DNA from: Lachnospiraceae bacterium
GTDB taxonomy: Bacteria; Bacillota; Clostridia; Lachnospirales; Lachnospiraceae
Reading direction: 5' to 3'
Assembly (NCBI GenBank): GCA_015056975.1
Contig: SVFG01000023.1
Span: 1 to 33,525 of the forward strand
Length of the DNA: 33,525 nt
Shown: positions 26,101 through 32,896 of the stretch, piece after piece
How the letters are laid out: every line of letters starts with the position of its first letter
Numbering within the stretch: position 1 is the stretch's first letter
Notes under the pieces: generated by a model
What the model was told of the DNA's origin: nothing
What the model saw: the letters and a program-made list of their open reading frames with translations, nothing else
Databases searched by the model: none
Made by a program: the position numbers and the translations under genes

Positions 26101-26438
26101 ATCCAGCCATTCTTAAATTCCGCAAGAATATCCTCCGAATTATGAAACCAGCGGGATGTTTGATCGATATCCTGTGAATAATAAAACCGCCATCGCCCGC
26201 CGGGTGTTATAGCCAGACCACTGTTTAGTACGCCACACTTTTCCTGAAACACGGAAAGCTTTTTGGTCCAGTCACAGACCGCCCCCATAAACTGTGGAGT
26301 ATCCCCTGCGAAGGTAAAAAAACGTTCCGGTGTATCATCATTTACATGAGAACCATAAAGTGTTCTGTTAAAAACCTCAGAACTTCCGCTGATCGCATAT
26401 CCATTATCCGTAGGTGTATAATGTGTATTTGATTTCAT
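23163..26438 (-). CDS. Large alpha/alpha-barrel glycosidase-like protein (DUF4450-like)
   Basis: This is a 1091-residue protein without a signal peptide. The N-terminal ~290 residues are beta-rich, and the opening YTPTDNGYAIS...FNRTLYGSH with FTFAGDTPQF resembles the DUF4450 domain of glycan-locus proteins. Residues about 310-720 have the helical-hairpin pattern of (alpha/alpha)6-barrel glycosidases such as GH63/GH78/GH95 relatives (GWRNWYAPTALGWGDR, QECALDMMLYYIEWSGN, SSAWLPKQYSNCGIFPAENA). Acidic residues in these strands are the likely catalysts, but I cannot assign them. The last ~350 residues are beta-sandwich. GGAGAAG precedes the ATG. It lies between the M20 and GH3 genes in tight array. 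Family assignment is from memory of the motif, and the substrate is unknown. Confidence 0.65.
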   Translation of the reverse strand: MKSNTHYTPTDNGYAISGSSEVFNRTLYGSHVNDDTPERFFTFAGDTPQFMGAVCDWTKKLSVFQEKCGVLNSGLAITPGGRWRFYYSQDIDQTSRWFHNSEDILAEFKNGWMEYELSQISSWFPDVRVKMEAYPLLPEDGYLVHYTISTDQRVYFVAGFGGLTDVIGRFEYKGEPRRYFSAGDTRGNVVELGENRARITHTDGKSMYVATSFPAEFACGSAKAMSEPYVSTFLESEPEHEDDQVVRISAVIEPGQTLDGYIIAIHNSDEETLNKWLARKNPIEYIKQQIYAKYACIDVTTPEKNLDLTIAPTVIAIDSSWHKNSFHHGAFAYHAPFLGWRNWYAPTALGWGDRVAKTMEMYLGLITKGDVSEERIWYDDEPIPEGRERFDKRFHIMENPVGRLPAYFLPDFTPVYGPYNMQECALDMMLYYIEWSGNLEIAEKYYDELCSMVEWERRVYDPDDDGLYQNVLNTWISDGHNYNGAGCAQSTAYNYRANIVLSKIAKKIGRDGEIFAKRAEKIKKALNEKLWLANEGVIAESLDTVGNCLIHPSIELATVYHVMDSDMIDDFRAYRTLKFTENHLKNIITIGSEGRLCYSSAWLPKQYSNCGIFPAENAHLALVYFKLGLKEEGKKILDGIADCYFTGRNPGMAAHIQSPMGTCDLGDQDFSDVSSTYLRLVVEGLFGIRINHLDNCVYIAPGFPAEWEHASLTLKDIALHYTRRGNQEIFNVYSDRTERKLIRVPMRSTEVETVLLDGAPIDYKIAAAPNNSFLMIEVRKEGRFQLRIMHGSSPVLTIIAPDTVLAGNRVGFEVKGADLAEVFDVSETLEDITIVGNKVYAKAKDVAGDHTLFLRAVSGEYDAWLAADYEIIKEETIEEPLKDRVFEPVDMTGFFNCNMTEVHNQPYIYPRPEGFSMGLFQNARYSHNWNQRGRKIVYIDDTLFRNSGGIVHSPSGIPFATPAEKENLACVSIYDVFPTDITIPLSGKGEEIAVLFIASTYCMQSYVENARITVTYADGTQNYKKLVYPINIDDWLTSALTTEGEIFYFNHFNHATVQKIRIDSDKELASIKIEAVANEIILGVAGVSISR

Positions 26439-26455
26439 GACATCTTCTCCATATC

Positions 26456-27727
26456 TCAGTAATCCAACAAAAAGCCACCGACTATTTTGGTAAATTCTAC
26501 AAATTTGTCACATTCTACATATTCATTGGTTTGATGCGCACCACCCGGACGGTGAAAATCTGCGCCAATTCCAAAGCAAACCGCACGTGGACTGCCATAC
26601 AATACAAACATTGGCAGATCAGAAAGACACGCGCCTTTTTCACAAAGGTGTTTACCATTTTCCTCGCCTGCTTCCTTAAGCAGGGAAACGATTCGATTAT
26701 TCTCTTCACTTTTTACATAATGGAAAAAGCGTGTTGTCTTTTTTATCTGCAGTGCACATAATCCCAGCTCCTCAAATTCTTTATCCACTGCCTTCTTCAA
26801 TTCCACTAATTCATCGTTTATCTCAGACTCCGTTTTGTCCGTATAGTAAGTTACCTTAAAGTAACCGCTGTCCATATCCGTGCCACCTTGTCCTCCGGCT
26901 GCAAAGTTCATGATACGAAGCGCATTTCTGGCGACGATGGTACCAGCAAAGATAGGATTGCTCTCCAATTCAGCCCGTCTTCTCTCTGCAAACTCTCTGA
27001 AGTGCTTTTCTGCAAGATTAAGCCCCTCCAGCACCTTACTGCAATTATCCACAGCATCTTTACTCTTTACCTGAAACACTAATTCTCCGCCGCCTACACC
27101 GCAGTTCCAGATCTCAAAATTTTTACAATCCAGATTTAAATAATCATCACAAGGATATTTCAGACATGCTGCCAATGCTCCGTTGCTTCCGCCATGCTCC
27201 TCGTCACAATAACCGGTGAACAATAAATCGTATTGGAGCTCTATGCCCAGCTCTTTCATCTTCTTGAATAAAAACAAGCTGGCTGCAACACCGTATTTAT
27301 CGTCACAGGCACCACGTCCCAAAATCCTTCCATCTCTTACCATGCCGCACAATGGGGGAAACGCCCATTTACTTTCATCGCCGATTTCCACTGTATCAAT
27401 ATGAGCAGCCAGCATTAATTTCTTTTCATGCTGCTTTCCCGGCACAGTGATCGTACAATTCCTTCTCGCTTCCAGGCCTCTACCAGCCAAATAATCCGGA
27501 TGTTTTTCAAAGTCAAGAATATCCACAGGAGAGTATATCTCTGCCTGATACCCCAACGCCTCACCATAATTCTTGACATATTCCGCACATGCAGCTTCGT
27601 TTCCGTGTGAGCCGAAGTTCTCTGAATTTATCTGAATCAGACTCCCTAAGAGCGCAAATAATTCGTCCTTATCCACTTCTACTCTCTCGTATAACAACTG
27701 TTTTTGCGTCACTATATCCTTTGACAT
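26456..27727 (-). CDS. M20-family metallohydrolase (peptidase/deacylase)
   Basis: This is a 423-residue M20/M25/M40-type enzyme, dizinc amidohydrolases that cleave dipeptides, N-acyl amino acids or similar amides. Motifs are AAHIDTVE (His109, Asp111), RGACDDKYG (bridging Asp142/143), YCDEEHGG (general-base Glu176/177) and, near the C-terminus, DFHRPGGAHQTNEYV with the last metal His. The insertion between about 195 and 320 is the usual dimerisation domain. The ATG at 27727 is preferred because AGGAGG lies 10 bases before it; the ATG three codons earlier is only one base from that site. It follows the CapA gene directly. Cleavage of an N-acyl sugar or glycopeptide amide bond is a contextual guess. 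Confidence 0.85.
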   Translation of the reverse strand: MSKDIVTQKQLLYERVEVDKDELFALLGSLIQINSENFGSHGNEAACAEYVKNYGEALGYQAEIYSPVDILDFEKHPDYLAGRGLEARRNCTITVPGKQHEKKLMLAAHIDTVEIGDESKWAFPPLCGMVRDGRILGRGACDDKYGVAASLFLFKKMKELGIELQYDLLFTGYCDEEHGGSNGALAACLKYPCDDYLNLDCKNFEIWNCGVGGGELVFQVKSKDAVDNCSKVLEGLNLAEKHFREFAERRRAELESNPIFAGTIVARNALRIMNFAAGGQGGTDMDSGYFKVTYYTDKTESEINDELVELKKAVDKEFEELGLCALQIKKTTRFFHYVKSEENNRIVSLLKEAGEENGKHLCEKGACLSDLPMFVLYGSPRAVCFGIGADFHRPGGAHQTNEYVECDKFVEFTKIVGGFLLDY

Positions 27728-27743
27728 AGCGCCCATGCCTCCT

Positions 27744-28904
27744 CTAAATACATTCCATCGCTTGCAGCTTTCTGATTACTTCCACTCCGGCTCTTGCCGC
27801 CTCTACTCTGGATTCAAATATCATCAGAAAAGTATTTTTCACAAGCTCATTATGCGCTTCACACCCGAAGACATTTTTTAATCCCATTACTTCTTCTGCG
27901 TATCCATCCGCAAAGTACTCAGTTTTATATTGCTCCAAACTGTTAATGTAACCTTGTGTCAGGCACCAGCTGTCAAACAGGCTTTGGATTTTTTTGCTAT
28001 CCTTGAGAGGCTGACATAAGCATCCCATGTATCTCATAAAATCCGCATTTTCTTCGCCTTGCAGCATAGTTACCTTCTCCAGATCAAAACTGTACGGATA
28101 AATTTCAAGTTTTACTTCATCGTCTGAAATATCCAGTTCACTTAAATAACCATAGTCCCAGGTTTTTCTCTTTTTGTCTGTACTTGCACGAGGGAAGAAA
28201 AAATTACCCATGCTATATACAATCGGCTTGCCATTATAATATTCGTAGCCTTGGGGGCAGTGCGTATGCATTGCGATCACAGCCTCTGCGCCCAAGTCGA
28301 TAAAATGACGATACAATTCTACTTTGCCCGGCGAAGGGAATGGGTTGGTTTCATTGCCGCCATGGAAATAAATAATCGGCTTATGTCCTTCCTCCAATGC
28401 CAGTTTTATGGCTTTTGTAACTCTGCCCAGACGATAACCTGCAGTACCTGAGGTTGTATCGGTTGCTATACCAAATTCGTTTTCACATACTGCAATAATC
28501 GAAACATTTATTCCATCCTTTGAAATTTTAGCCGGACGATATGCTTCCTCGATATTCTTTCCGGCTCCGATGCATGTATAACCGCTTTCCGAAAGCATAT
28601 CCTTGGTATGAAAAAGAATATCCTCTCCATAGTCCTTGGAATGATTATTTGCCATGCCTACAATATCCGGCTTTAGCGCATGAATATACTCAATAAAAGC
28701 ATCCTCCGAAATCAGGTTGGGACCGCTTTTCATAATCGGTGTACTATCCGCCTTATTTCCAAAGACATTTTCCAGATTTACCATACTGAAATCTGCCTGT
28801 CCAAAAAGTTTTGCAGGCTCTGCCATGGCAACCTGCGCTTTTTCCTTTCCAGCGAATATGTCATTAAACCCAAATGACATATCCGCTGCAAACATAATTT
28901 TCAT
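27744..28904 (-). CDS. CapA-family metallophosphatase-like protein
   Basis: The 386 residues match the CapA (PGA_cap) branch of the calcineurin-like metallophosphatases. Metal-binding motifs are Asp8 in FAADMS, MVNLENV (Asn43, Glu45), GMANNHSKD (Asn86, His88), HGGNE (His181) and MHTHCPQG (His213, His215), then IVYSMGNFFF. There is no signal peptide or membrane helix, unlike CapA of poly-gamma-glutamate capsule systems, so it is probably a soluble cytoplasmic hydrolase. AGGG lies 7 bases before the ATG. It is the second gene after the locus promoter, between the oxidoreductase and M20 genes. Cytoplasmic CapA proteins in glycan loci are of uncertain function. Confidence 0.82.
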   Translation of the reverse strand: MKIMFAADMSFGFNDIFAGKEKAQVAMAEPAKLFGQADFSMVNLENVFGNKADSTPIMKSGPNLISEDAFIEYIHALKPDIVGMANNHSKDYGEDILFHTKDMLSESGYTCIGAGKNIEEAYRPAKISKDGINVSIIAVCENEFGIATDTTSGTAGYRLGRVTKAIKLALEEGHKPIIYFHGGNETNPFPSPGKVELYRHFIDLGAEAVIAMHTHCPQGYEYYNGKPIVYSMGNFFFPRASTDKKRKTWDYGYLSELDISDDEVKLEIYPYSFDLEKVTMLQGEENADFMRYMGCLCQPLKDSKKIQSLFDSWCLTQGYINSLEQYKTEYFADGYAEEVMGLKNVFGCEAHNELVKNTFLMIFESRVEAARAGVEVIRKLQAMECI

Positions 28905-28924
28905 AGTTTTACCCTTTATTTCCT

Positions 28925-30208
28925 CTAGAATTTTAGCAGAGACTCAATCTTTACCGGCAAACCGGATGCAATGGATTTATTTGCTGCCACACCGGTAAGT
29001 ATTGACATTGCTCCGTCCACCTGATTTGCCGCACGATGGAACTTATCTTCCTGCGGAGAGCCAAAAATATCATTTAACAAGATCGGATCACCGCCGCCAT
29101 GGCCACCTTCTGCCTCCTCAATCGGAACTTCGTAAGCTTCATCAAACATAGGGAATACTGTAATTTTTTTGTATGCAGTTGCTCCTTCTTTTGCCTTATC
29201 GCCTCCTGCATTTACATAGGACTTCTCCAGAACATCCAGTTCCAATCTTCCCTTGCTTCCGTTAAATACAACCCGAAAACCTTCTTTTGAGATATAGGAA
29301 TTTAATGAATAGGTTAAAATAGCATTGTTCTTGTAACGAACCATAACGCCCATGGTGTCTTCAATGCTGATTTCTTCAGAGAATACACTCTTATCACGAA
29401 TATATCCATCTTCATGCTCCGCATTCAAATACAGCGCTGTCATCTCCGGGCTTGCTGCCATATCAAGATAGAAAGGATCTTTTTTAGCAATCTCACTTCC
29501 ATGACAACGATAATAGAAGTCTTTTACTCCCCTTCTTTCTGCATTTGTTCTTCCATAGAAATTAAGAGATCCCATGGCAAATACCGTTTCCGGCTGCGTA
29601 TTCAACCAGAAATTAACCAGATCAAAATGATGTGTTGACTTATGTACCAACAAACCACCACTGTTTTCTTTGTTTCGATGCCATCTTCTATAATAATCTG
29701 CACCATGTTTCGTATTCAAAAACCACTCAAAATGTACGGAAAACACATCACCAATCACATCGTCCATAATAAGCTCACGAACCTTTGTGTTATGAGGTGC
29801 ATATCGATAATTGAACGAAACTCGAACCTCTTTACCGGTACGCTTCTGTGCATCCAGAATATTCTGGGCACGTTTCTCATCGATAGTCATGGGCTTCTCC
29901 GTGATAACATCACACCCCAGCTCCATAGCACGAATAATATAGAAATCATGTGTTCTATCAACGCTGGTAACGATTACACAATCCGGCTTAGTCTCCTCAA
30001 TCATCTTATCAAACTCATGCTGCTTGTATGTCGGAACCTTTGCCGCACCTGCACTTTCCAAACATGAATTTGCATAATCCATTCTCGTCTGATTTACATC
30101 ACAAAATGCTACGATTTCACTCGTGTCAGAATATGTCTCTGCTACTGCCTGATAGAAAAAGCGTGCTCTTCCTCCGGTTCCCACCTGCGCAAAACGTTTC
30201 TTATTCAT
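28925..30208 (-). CDS. Gfo/Idh/MocA-family oxidoreductase
   Basis: This is a 427-residue NAD(P)-dependent sugar oxidoreductase. The N-terminal Rossmann fold has QVGTGGRARF (Gly10, Gly12), the family EKP motif is at 104-106 (TEKPMTIDE), and the C-terminal domain carries HKSTHHFD at 189-196 as the likely substrate site. Members oxidise sugars or inositols at ring hydroxyls. One branch (NanOx/YjhC) converts 2,7-anhydro-sialic acid, and another (GH109) hydrolyses alpha-GalNAc by an NAD-dependent route. The length and HKSTHHFD fit a broader Firmicute group and I cannot place it in either branch. AGGAGG lies 8 bases before the ATG. It is the first gene of the locus, directly behind the predicted promoter. 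Confidence 0.85.
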   Translation of the reverse strand: MNKKRFAQVGTGGRARFFYQAVAETYSDTSEIVAFCDVNQTRMDYANSCLESAGAAKVPTYKQHEFDKMIEETKPDCVIVTSVDRTHDFYIIRAMELGCDVITEKPMTIDEKRAQNILDAQKRTGKEVRVSFNYRYAPHNTKVRELIMDDVIGDVFSVHFEWFLNTKHGADYYRRWHRNKENSGGLLVHKSTHHFDLVNFWLNTQPETVFAMGSLNFYGRTNAERRGVKDFYYRCHGSEIAKKDPFYLDMAASPEMTALYLNAEHEDGYIRDKSVFSEEISIEDTMGVMVRYKNNAILTYSLNSYISKEGFRVVFNGSKGRLELDVLEKSYVNAGGDKAKEGATAYKKITVFPMFDEAYEVPIEEAEGGHGGGDPILLNDIFGSPQEDKFHRAANQVDGAMSILTGVAANKSIASGLPVKIESLLKF

Positions 30209-30252
30209 ATATAAATCCTCCTGTCTTATATCGGGGTTTTCCCTCCAGTATC

Positions 30253-30281
30253 ATTTTACTTAAACTCATTTTTGCTTGCAA
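30253..30281 (-). promoter_or_regulatory. Predicted sigma-A promoter of the glycan locus
   Basis: On the minus strand -35 TTGCAA (30276-30281), a 17-base spacer and -10 TAAAAT (30253-30258) lie 45 bases before the oxidoreductase start. The -35 is embedded in TTGCAAATTGCAA, and GCAAAT/ATTTGC inverted repeats lie just upstream. Confidence 0.6.
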
Positions 30282-30320
30282 TTTGCAAATCCGAATTTGC
30301 GTATGTAAAAAAGAATATCC
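30276..30320 (-). promoter_or_regulatory. Candidate regulator site upstream of the locus promoter
   Basis: This is the partner of 12799-12843. GATATTCT occupies 30312-30319 with its inner edge 30 bases from the -35, exactly as in the importer promoter, and ATTCG and AATTG recur in register. Two half-sites upstream of a weak -35 is the usual arrangement for AraC-type activators. Confidence 0.5.
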
Positions 30321-30367
30321 TTCTATGCAGTACAGGAAACCAAATATTAAAGGAAATTGGACAAATG

Positions 30368-30384
30368 GAAAGTCTTGGACTTTC
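30368..30384. promoter_or_regulatory. Palindrome next to the regulator promoter
   Basis: GAAAGTC-TTG-GACTTTC is a perfect 7-bp inverted repeat with a 3-base centre, ending 10 bases before the -35 of the regulator gene. It may be an operator for autoregulation or for another repressor. No second copy was noticed. Confidence 0.4.
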
Positions 30385-30394
30385 TGGTTTTGTG

Positions 30395-30423
30395 TTGCCT
30401 TTCCTCCACAAAAATGATATACT
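30395..30423 (+). promoter_or_regulatory. Predicted sigma-A promoter of the regulator gene
   Basis: -35 TTGCCT (30395-30400), a 17-base spacer and -10 TATACT (30418-30423) with an upstream TG (extended -10) lie 31 bases before the regulator ATG. Confidence 0.65.
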
Positions 30424-30454
30424 AACATTAGTAAAATAATTAGGAGCATTACTT

Positions 30455-32761
30455 ATGACAGACAAAAAAAGACAAAAGAATTCAAAATCTTTAGTAGGTC
30501 AATATTGGCTTCTTTTTTTTATGAACACTTTTATCCCTATTTTTATCGTTTGTTTATCTCTGACGATTATCTTTCATGCTTTAAGAGACGAAATTATTAG
30601 TTCTAATTTAGCCTCTACAAAGCTCATTCAGCAAACCTTTGACCCTAAAATTAGCGAACTGGATAATCTGTCATTAATCCTAACTGAAGATATTTCTTTA
30701 TCGAATTACGCATTAAAGAATAACACCACTTCTGCTATCAGCACGATTGATAAACTGGTGTCTCTTCAAAACTCTTTAAACGACATTATTATATTTACTA
30801 AAGATGATTCTTCCATGTACTCCTCTATCGGCAAAATTAAGGAAGCAGATTTAATATATCAAACTTTTATGAATGACTTACTTGCAAAGGGTTATACACC
30901 GCAGGAATGGATTAACAAGATAAGTACGGTCACCACACCAATTTTTTGGCCAACCAATTCCCTGACCAATCCGCCTCAAAACCTATACTTTTTTTCGCCC
31001 TTATATGATCGCTTTCAGCACGACGGCGCTTATTCCAGCCGTTCTTTTGTTATGCTGATCGACCAGAACTTTATCCATGACTTGTTTCGATCCTCTCAGA
31101 CAGATATGGAGGAAAATATATTGCTGCTTAATTCCGACTTTGAGATTTTGAGTTTTTTAGCTCCACATGCCACGGAACATCAAATTCTGGTTATCTGTGA
31201 GCAGCTAAAGAATTTTCCGCAAGGCATTGAGAATGGTTATTTTGAGTCGGAAAGTGACGTGATGGTTTTTGTCTCTCACTCCACCCAAACAGGTTTTTAT
31301 TATGTGCGGTTTTTATCGGAAAAGACAGCTTATCAATCCTTTTACCGTATCCTGATACAAGCCGTAGTTATTCTCTCACTGGCAATTATTATCGGCATTT
31401 ACTTGATATTCAGAGGCATTAAGAAAACCTATTTCCCGCTTCGCACATTATCCAACTATATGCTTGATAAAAAGCAAACTCAAACAGAGACCAAAAATGA
31501 ATTAGAGATTTTTAAGCAAATATATGATAATACCCTTGAGGAAAACATTGTTCTTTCCGAAACAATAAATCAATCCATGCAAGGTATTTACGACCACCTT
31601 TTGACAACTTTAATTAAGGGAAATTTCTCGACACAGGAAGCTTTTCTCAACGCGTGCAATAATCTTGGCATTCAATTAAATATGCAATATTATTGTGTAT
31701 GTAGTGTAATATTTGAACATTCCGGATTAAAAAATGATGATGAAACTAACGATCTTTCGCATCTTTTGCCGGTCATAAAAGAAACTCTTCCGGATAATCT
31801 GCAGTTTTTAATTAAGGATATGACTCTTTCCTCAAAAGTAATTTTTCTACTTAATAGTAATTGTCCTGATTTTTCTTTTTATCATGGTGCAGTTGCTAAC
31901 ATGAAAAAGTGTTTGTCGGAATATTCAGACCTGACAATCAGCATAGGTATGGGTTCCTTAGTCGATTCCTATGAGCTGGTAAGCAGATCCTACATAGATA
32001 GCGTCAATGCTTTGGACTACCGCATGATATATGGTAAAAACTGCCTTATCACCCCTGAAATATATAAGAGCCAAATGCTTGAAATTGCTTATCCCACTTC
32101 TGACATAACGCTGTTATACACAACACTGCTTTCTCGCGACACACAGAATGCATTTAACGTGATTTGTAATTTGAGTAACTATATTAAAGAATCTGGTTGT
32201 AGCCTTCATACAGCGAAATATATTTGTTATGATATTTTCTCTGTATTAAAAAAGTTGCCAAACTTTTCAAGTATTGGATATTCCAGTAACCTTTCAAAGC
32301 ATTTGGATATTACTTTATTGATAAACTTTGATACTATAGACGACTTTTTCCAGAATTTATTTAACATAGTTCAATATATATCAGACAATACAACACAACC
32401 TTTGGAAGATACTTCCTCTGACATTAATGAACAGTTAGTCCATTATATCAATGAACACTGTTTTGAATATGATTTCCAGATTCAAACTATGGCAAACCAT
32501 TTTGGTATTTCTCCACAACATATGCGTAAGTTGTTTAAAAACTCTATGCATATTAGTCTTTCCGATTATATCTCTAAGCTAAAGTTGGAAAAATGTATGC
32601 AGTTATTGCGGGAAACCGATATGAATATGAATGAAATCGTAGTAGAAATTGGTAATACTGATGTGTCAGGTTTTATCAGATTCTTTAAAAAGAACACAAA
32701 CATGACTCCGGGAGAATATCGAAAATGCCATCAAAAGATAAAGGCTTCGTCCGAGGAGTAG
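30455..32761 (+). CDS. Membrane-spanning AraC-family transcriptional regulator
   Basis: A 768-residue one-component sensor-regulator. Residues 1-16 are basic, helix TM1 is about 17-43 (YWLLFFMNTFIPIFIVCLSL), an extracellular sensor of ~250 residues follows, and TM2 is about 298-322 (AVVILSLAIIIGIYLIF). A cytoplasmic linker leads to a C-terminal AraC double helix-turn-helix at about 660-762 (MANHFGISPQHMRKLFKNS, then EIGNTDVSGFIRFFKKNTN and TPGEYRK). AGGAG stands 8 bases before the ATG. Such proteins bind an extracellular sugar and switch on a neighbouring LplABC-type importer. Its divergent position and the paired sites at 30276-30320 and 12799-12843 make it the likely activator of this locus. 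The gene looks clearly more AT-rich than the right-hand neighbour. Confidence 0.87.
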   Translation: MTDKKRQKNSKSLVGQYWLLFFMNTFIPIFIVCLSLTIIFHALRDEIISSNLASTKLIQQTFDPKISELDNLSLILTEDISLSNYALKNNTTSAISTIDKLVSLQNSLNDIIIFTKDDSSMYSSIGKIKEADLIYQTFMNDLLAKGYTPQEWINKISTVTTPIFWPTNSLTNPPQNLYFFSPLYDRFQHDGAYSSRSFVMLIDQNFIHDLFRSSQTDMEENILLLNSDFEILSFLAPHATEHQILVICEQLKNFPQGIENGYFESESDVMVFVSHSTQTGFYYVRFLSEKTAYQSFYRILIQAVVILSLAIIIGIYLIFRGIKKTYFPLRTLSNYMLDKKQTQTETKNELEIFKQIYDNTLEENIVLSETINQSMQGIYDHLLTTLIKGNFSTQEAFLNACNNLGIQLNMQYYCVCSVIFEHSGLKNDDETNDLSHLLPVIKETLPDNLQFLIKDMTLSSKVIFLLNSNCPDFSFYHGAVANMKKCLSEYSDLTISIGMGSLVDSYELVSRSYIDSVNALDYRMIYGKNCLITPEIYKSQMLEIAYPTSDITLLYTTLLSRDTQNAFNVICNLSNYIKESGCSLHTAKYICYDIFSVLKKLPNFSSIGYSSNLSKHLDITLLINFDTIDDFFQNLFNIVQYISDNTTQPLEDTSSDINEQLVHYINEHCFEYDFQIQTMANHFGISPQHMRKLFKNSMHISLSDYISKLKLEKCMQLLRETDMNMNEIVVEIGNTDVSGFIRFFKKNTNMTPGEYRKCHQKIKASSEE

Positions 32762-32768
32762 CATTTCT

Positions 32769-32817
32769 GTAGTACATACCTACCTCCCCCACAGTTGGGG
32801 GTACAGGTATGTACTAC
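32769..32817. repeat. Perfect long hairpin downstream of the regulator
   Basis: GTAGTACATACCT (32769-32781) and AGGTATGTACTAC (32805-32817) form a 13-bp stem enclosing a second CCCCC/GGGGG stem. It begins 8 bases after the regulator stop. No T-run follows on either strand, so it is unlike a standard terminator, though it probably shapes the 3' end of the regulator mRNA. Confidence 0.7.
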
Positions 32818-32820
32818 ATT

Positions 32821-32855
32821 CTAAAATAAAAGAGAGCAGTCCTGCTAAAGACTGC
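32821..32855 (-). terminator. Rho-independent terminator of the CoA ligase gene
   Basis: GCAGTC (32836-32841) and GACTGC (32850-32855) form the stem. On the minus strand it is followed by TCTCTTTTATTTT, and it lies about 42 bases past the ligase stop. In the plus direction it is followed by CCCTTTAATC and may work weakly for the regulator as well. Confidence 0.75.
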
Positions 32856-32896
32856 CCTTTAATCTCTCTATGCTTGTTGCAACAAATGTTTTATCT

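Noticed and set aside
27744-28904. Poly-gamma-glutamate capsule synthesis by the CapA-like gene
   Set aside because: No CapB, CapC or PgsE partners are present and the protein lacks a membrane anchor, so a capsule role is unlikely.
28925-30208. Assigning the oxidoreductase as NanOx or as a GH109 glycosidase
   Set aside because: Context makes either attractive, but the length and substrate-site motif do not let me separate it from the broad Gfo/Idh/MocA family.
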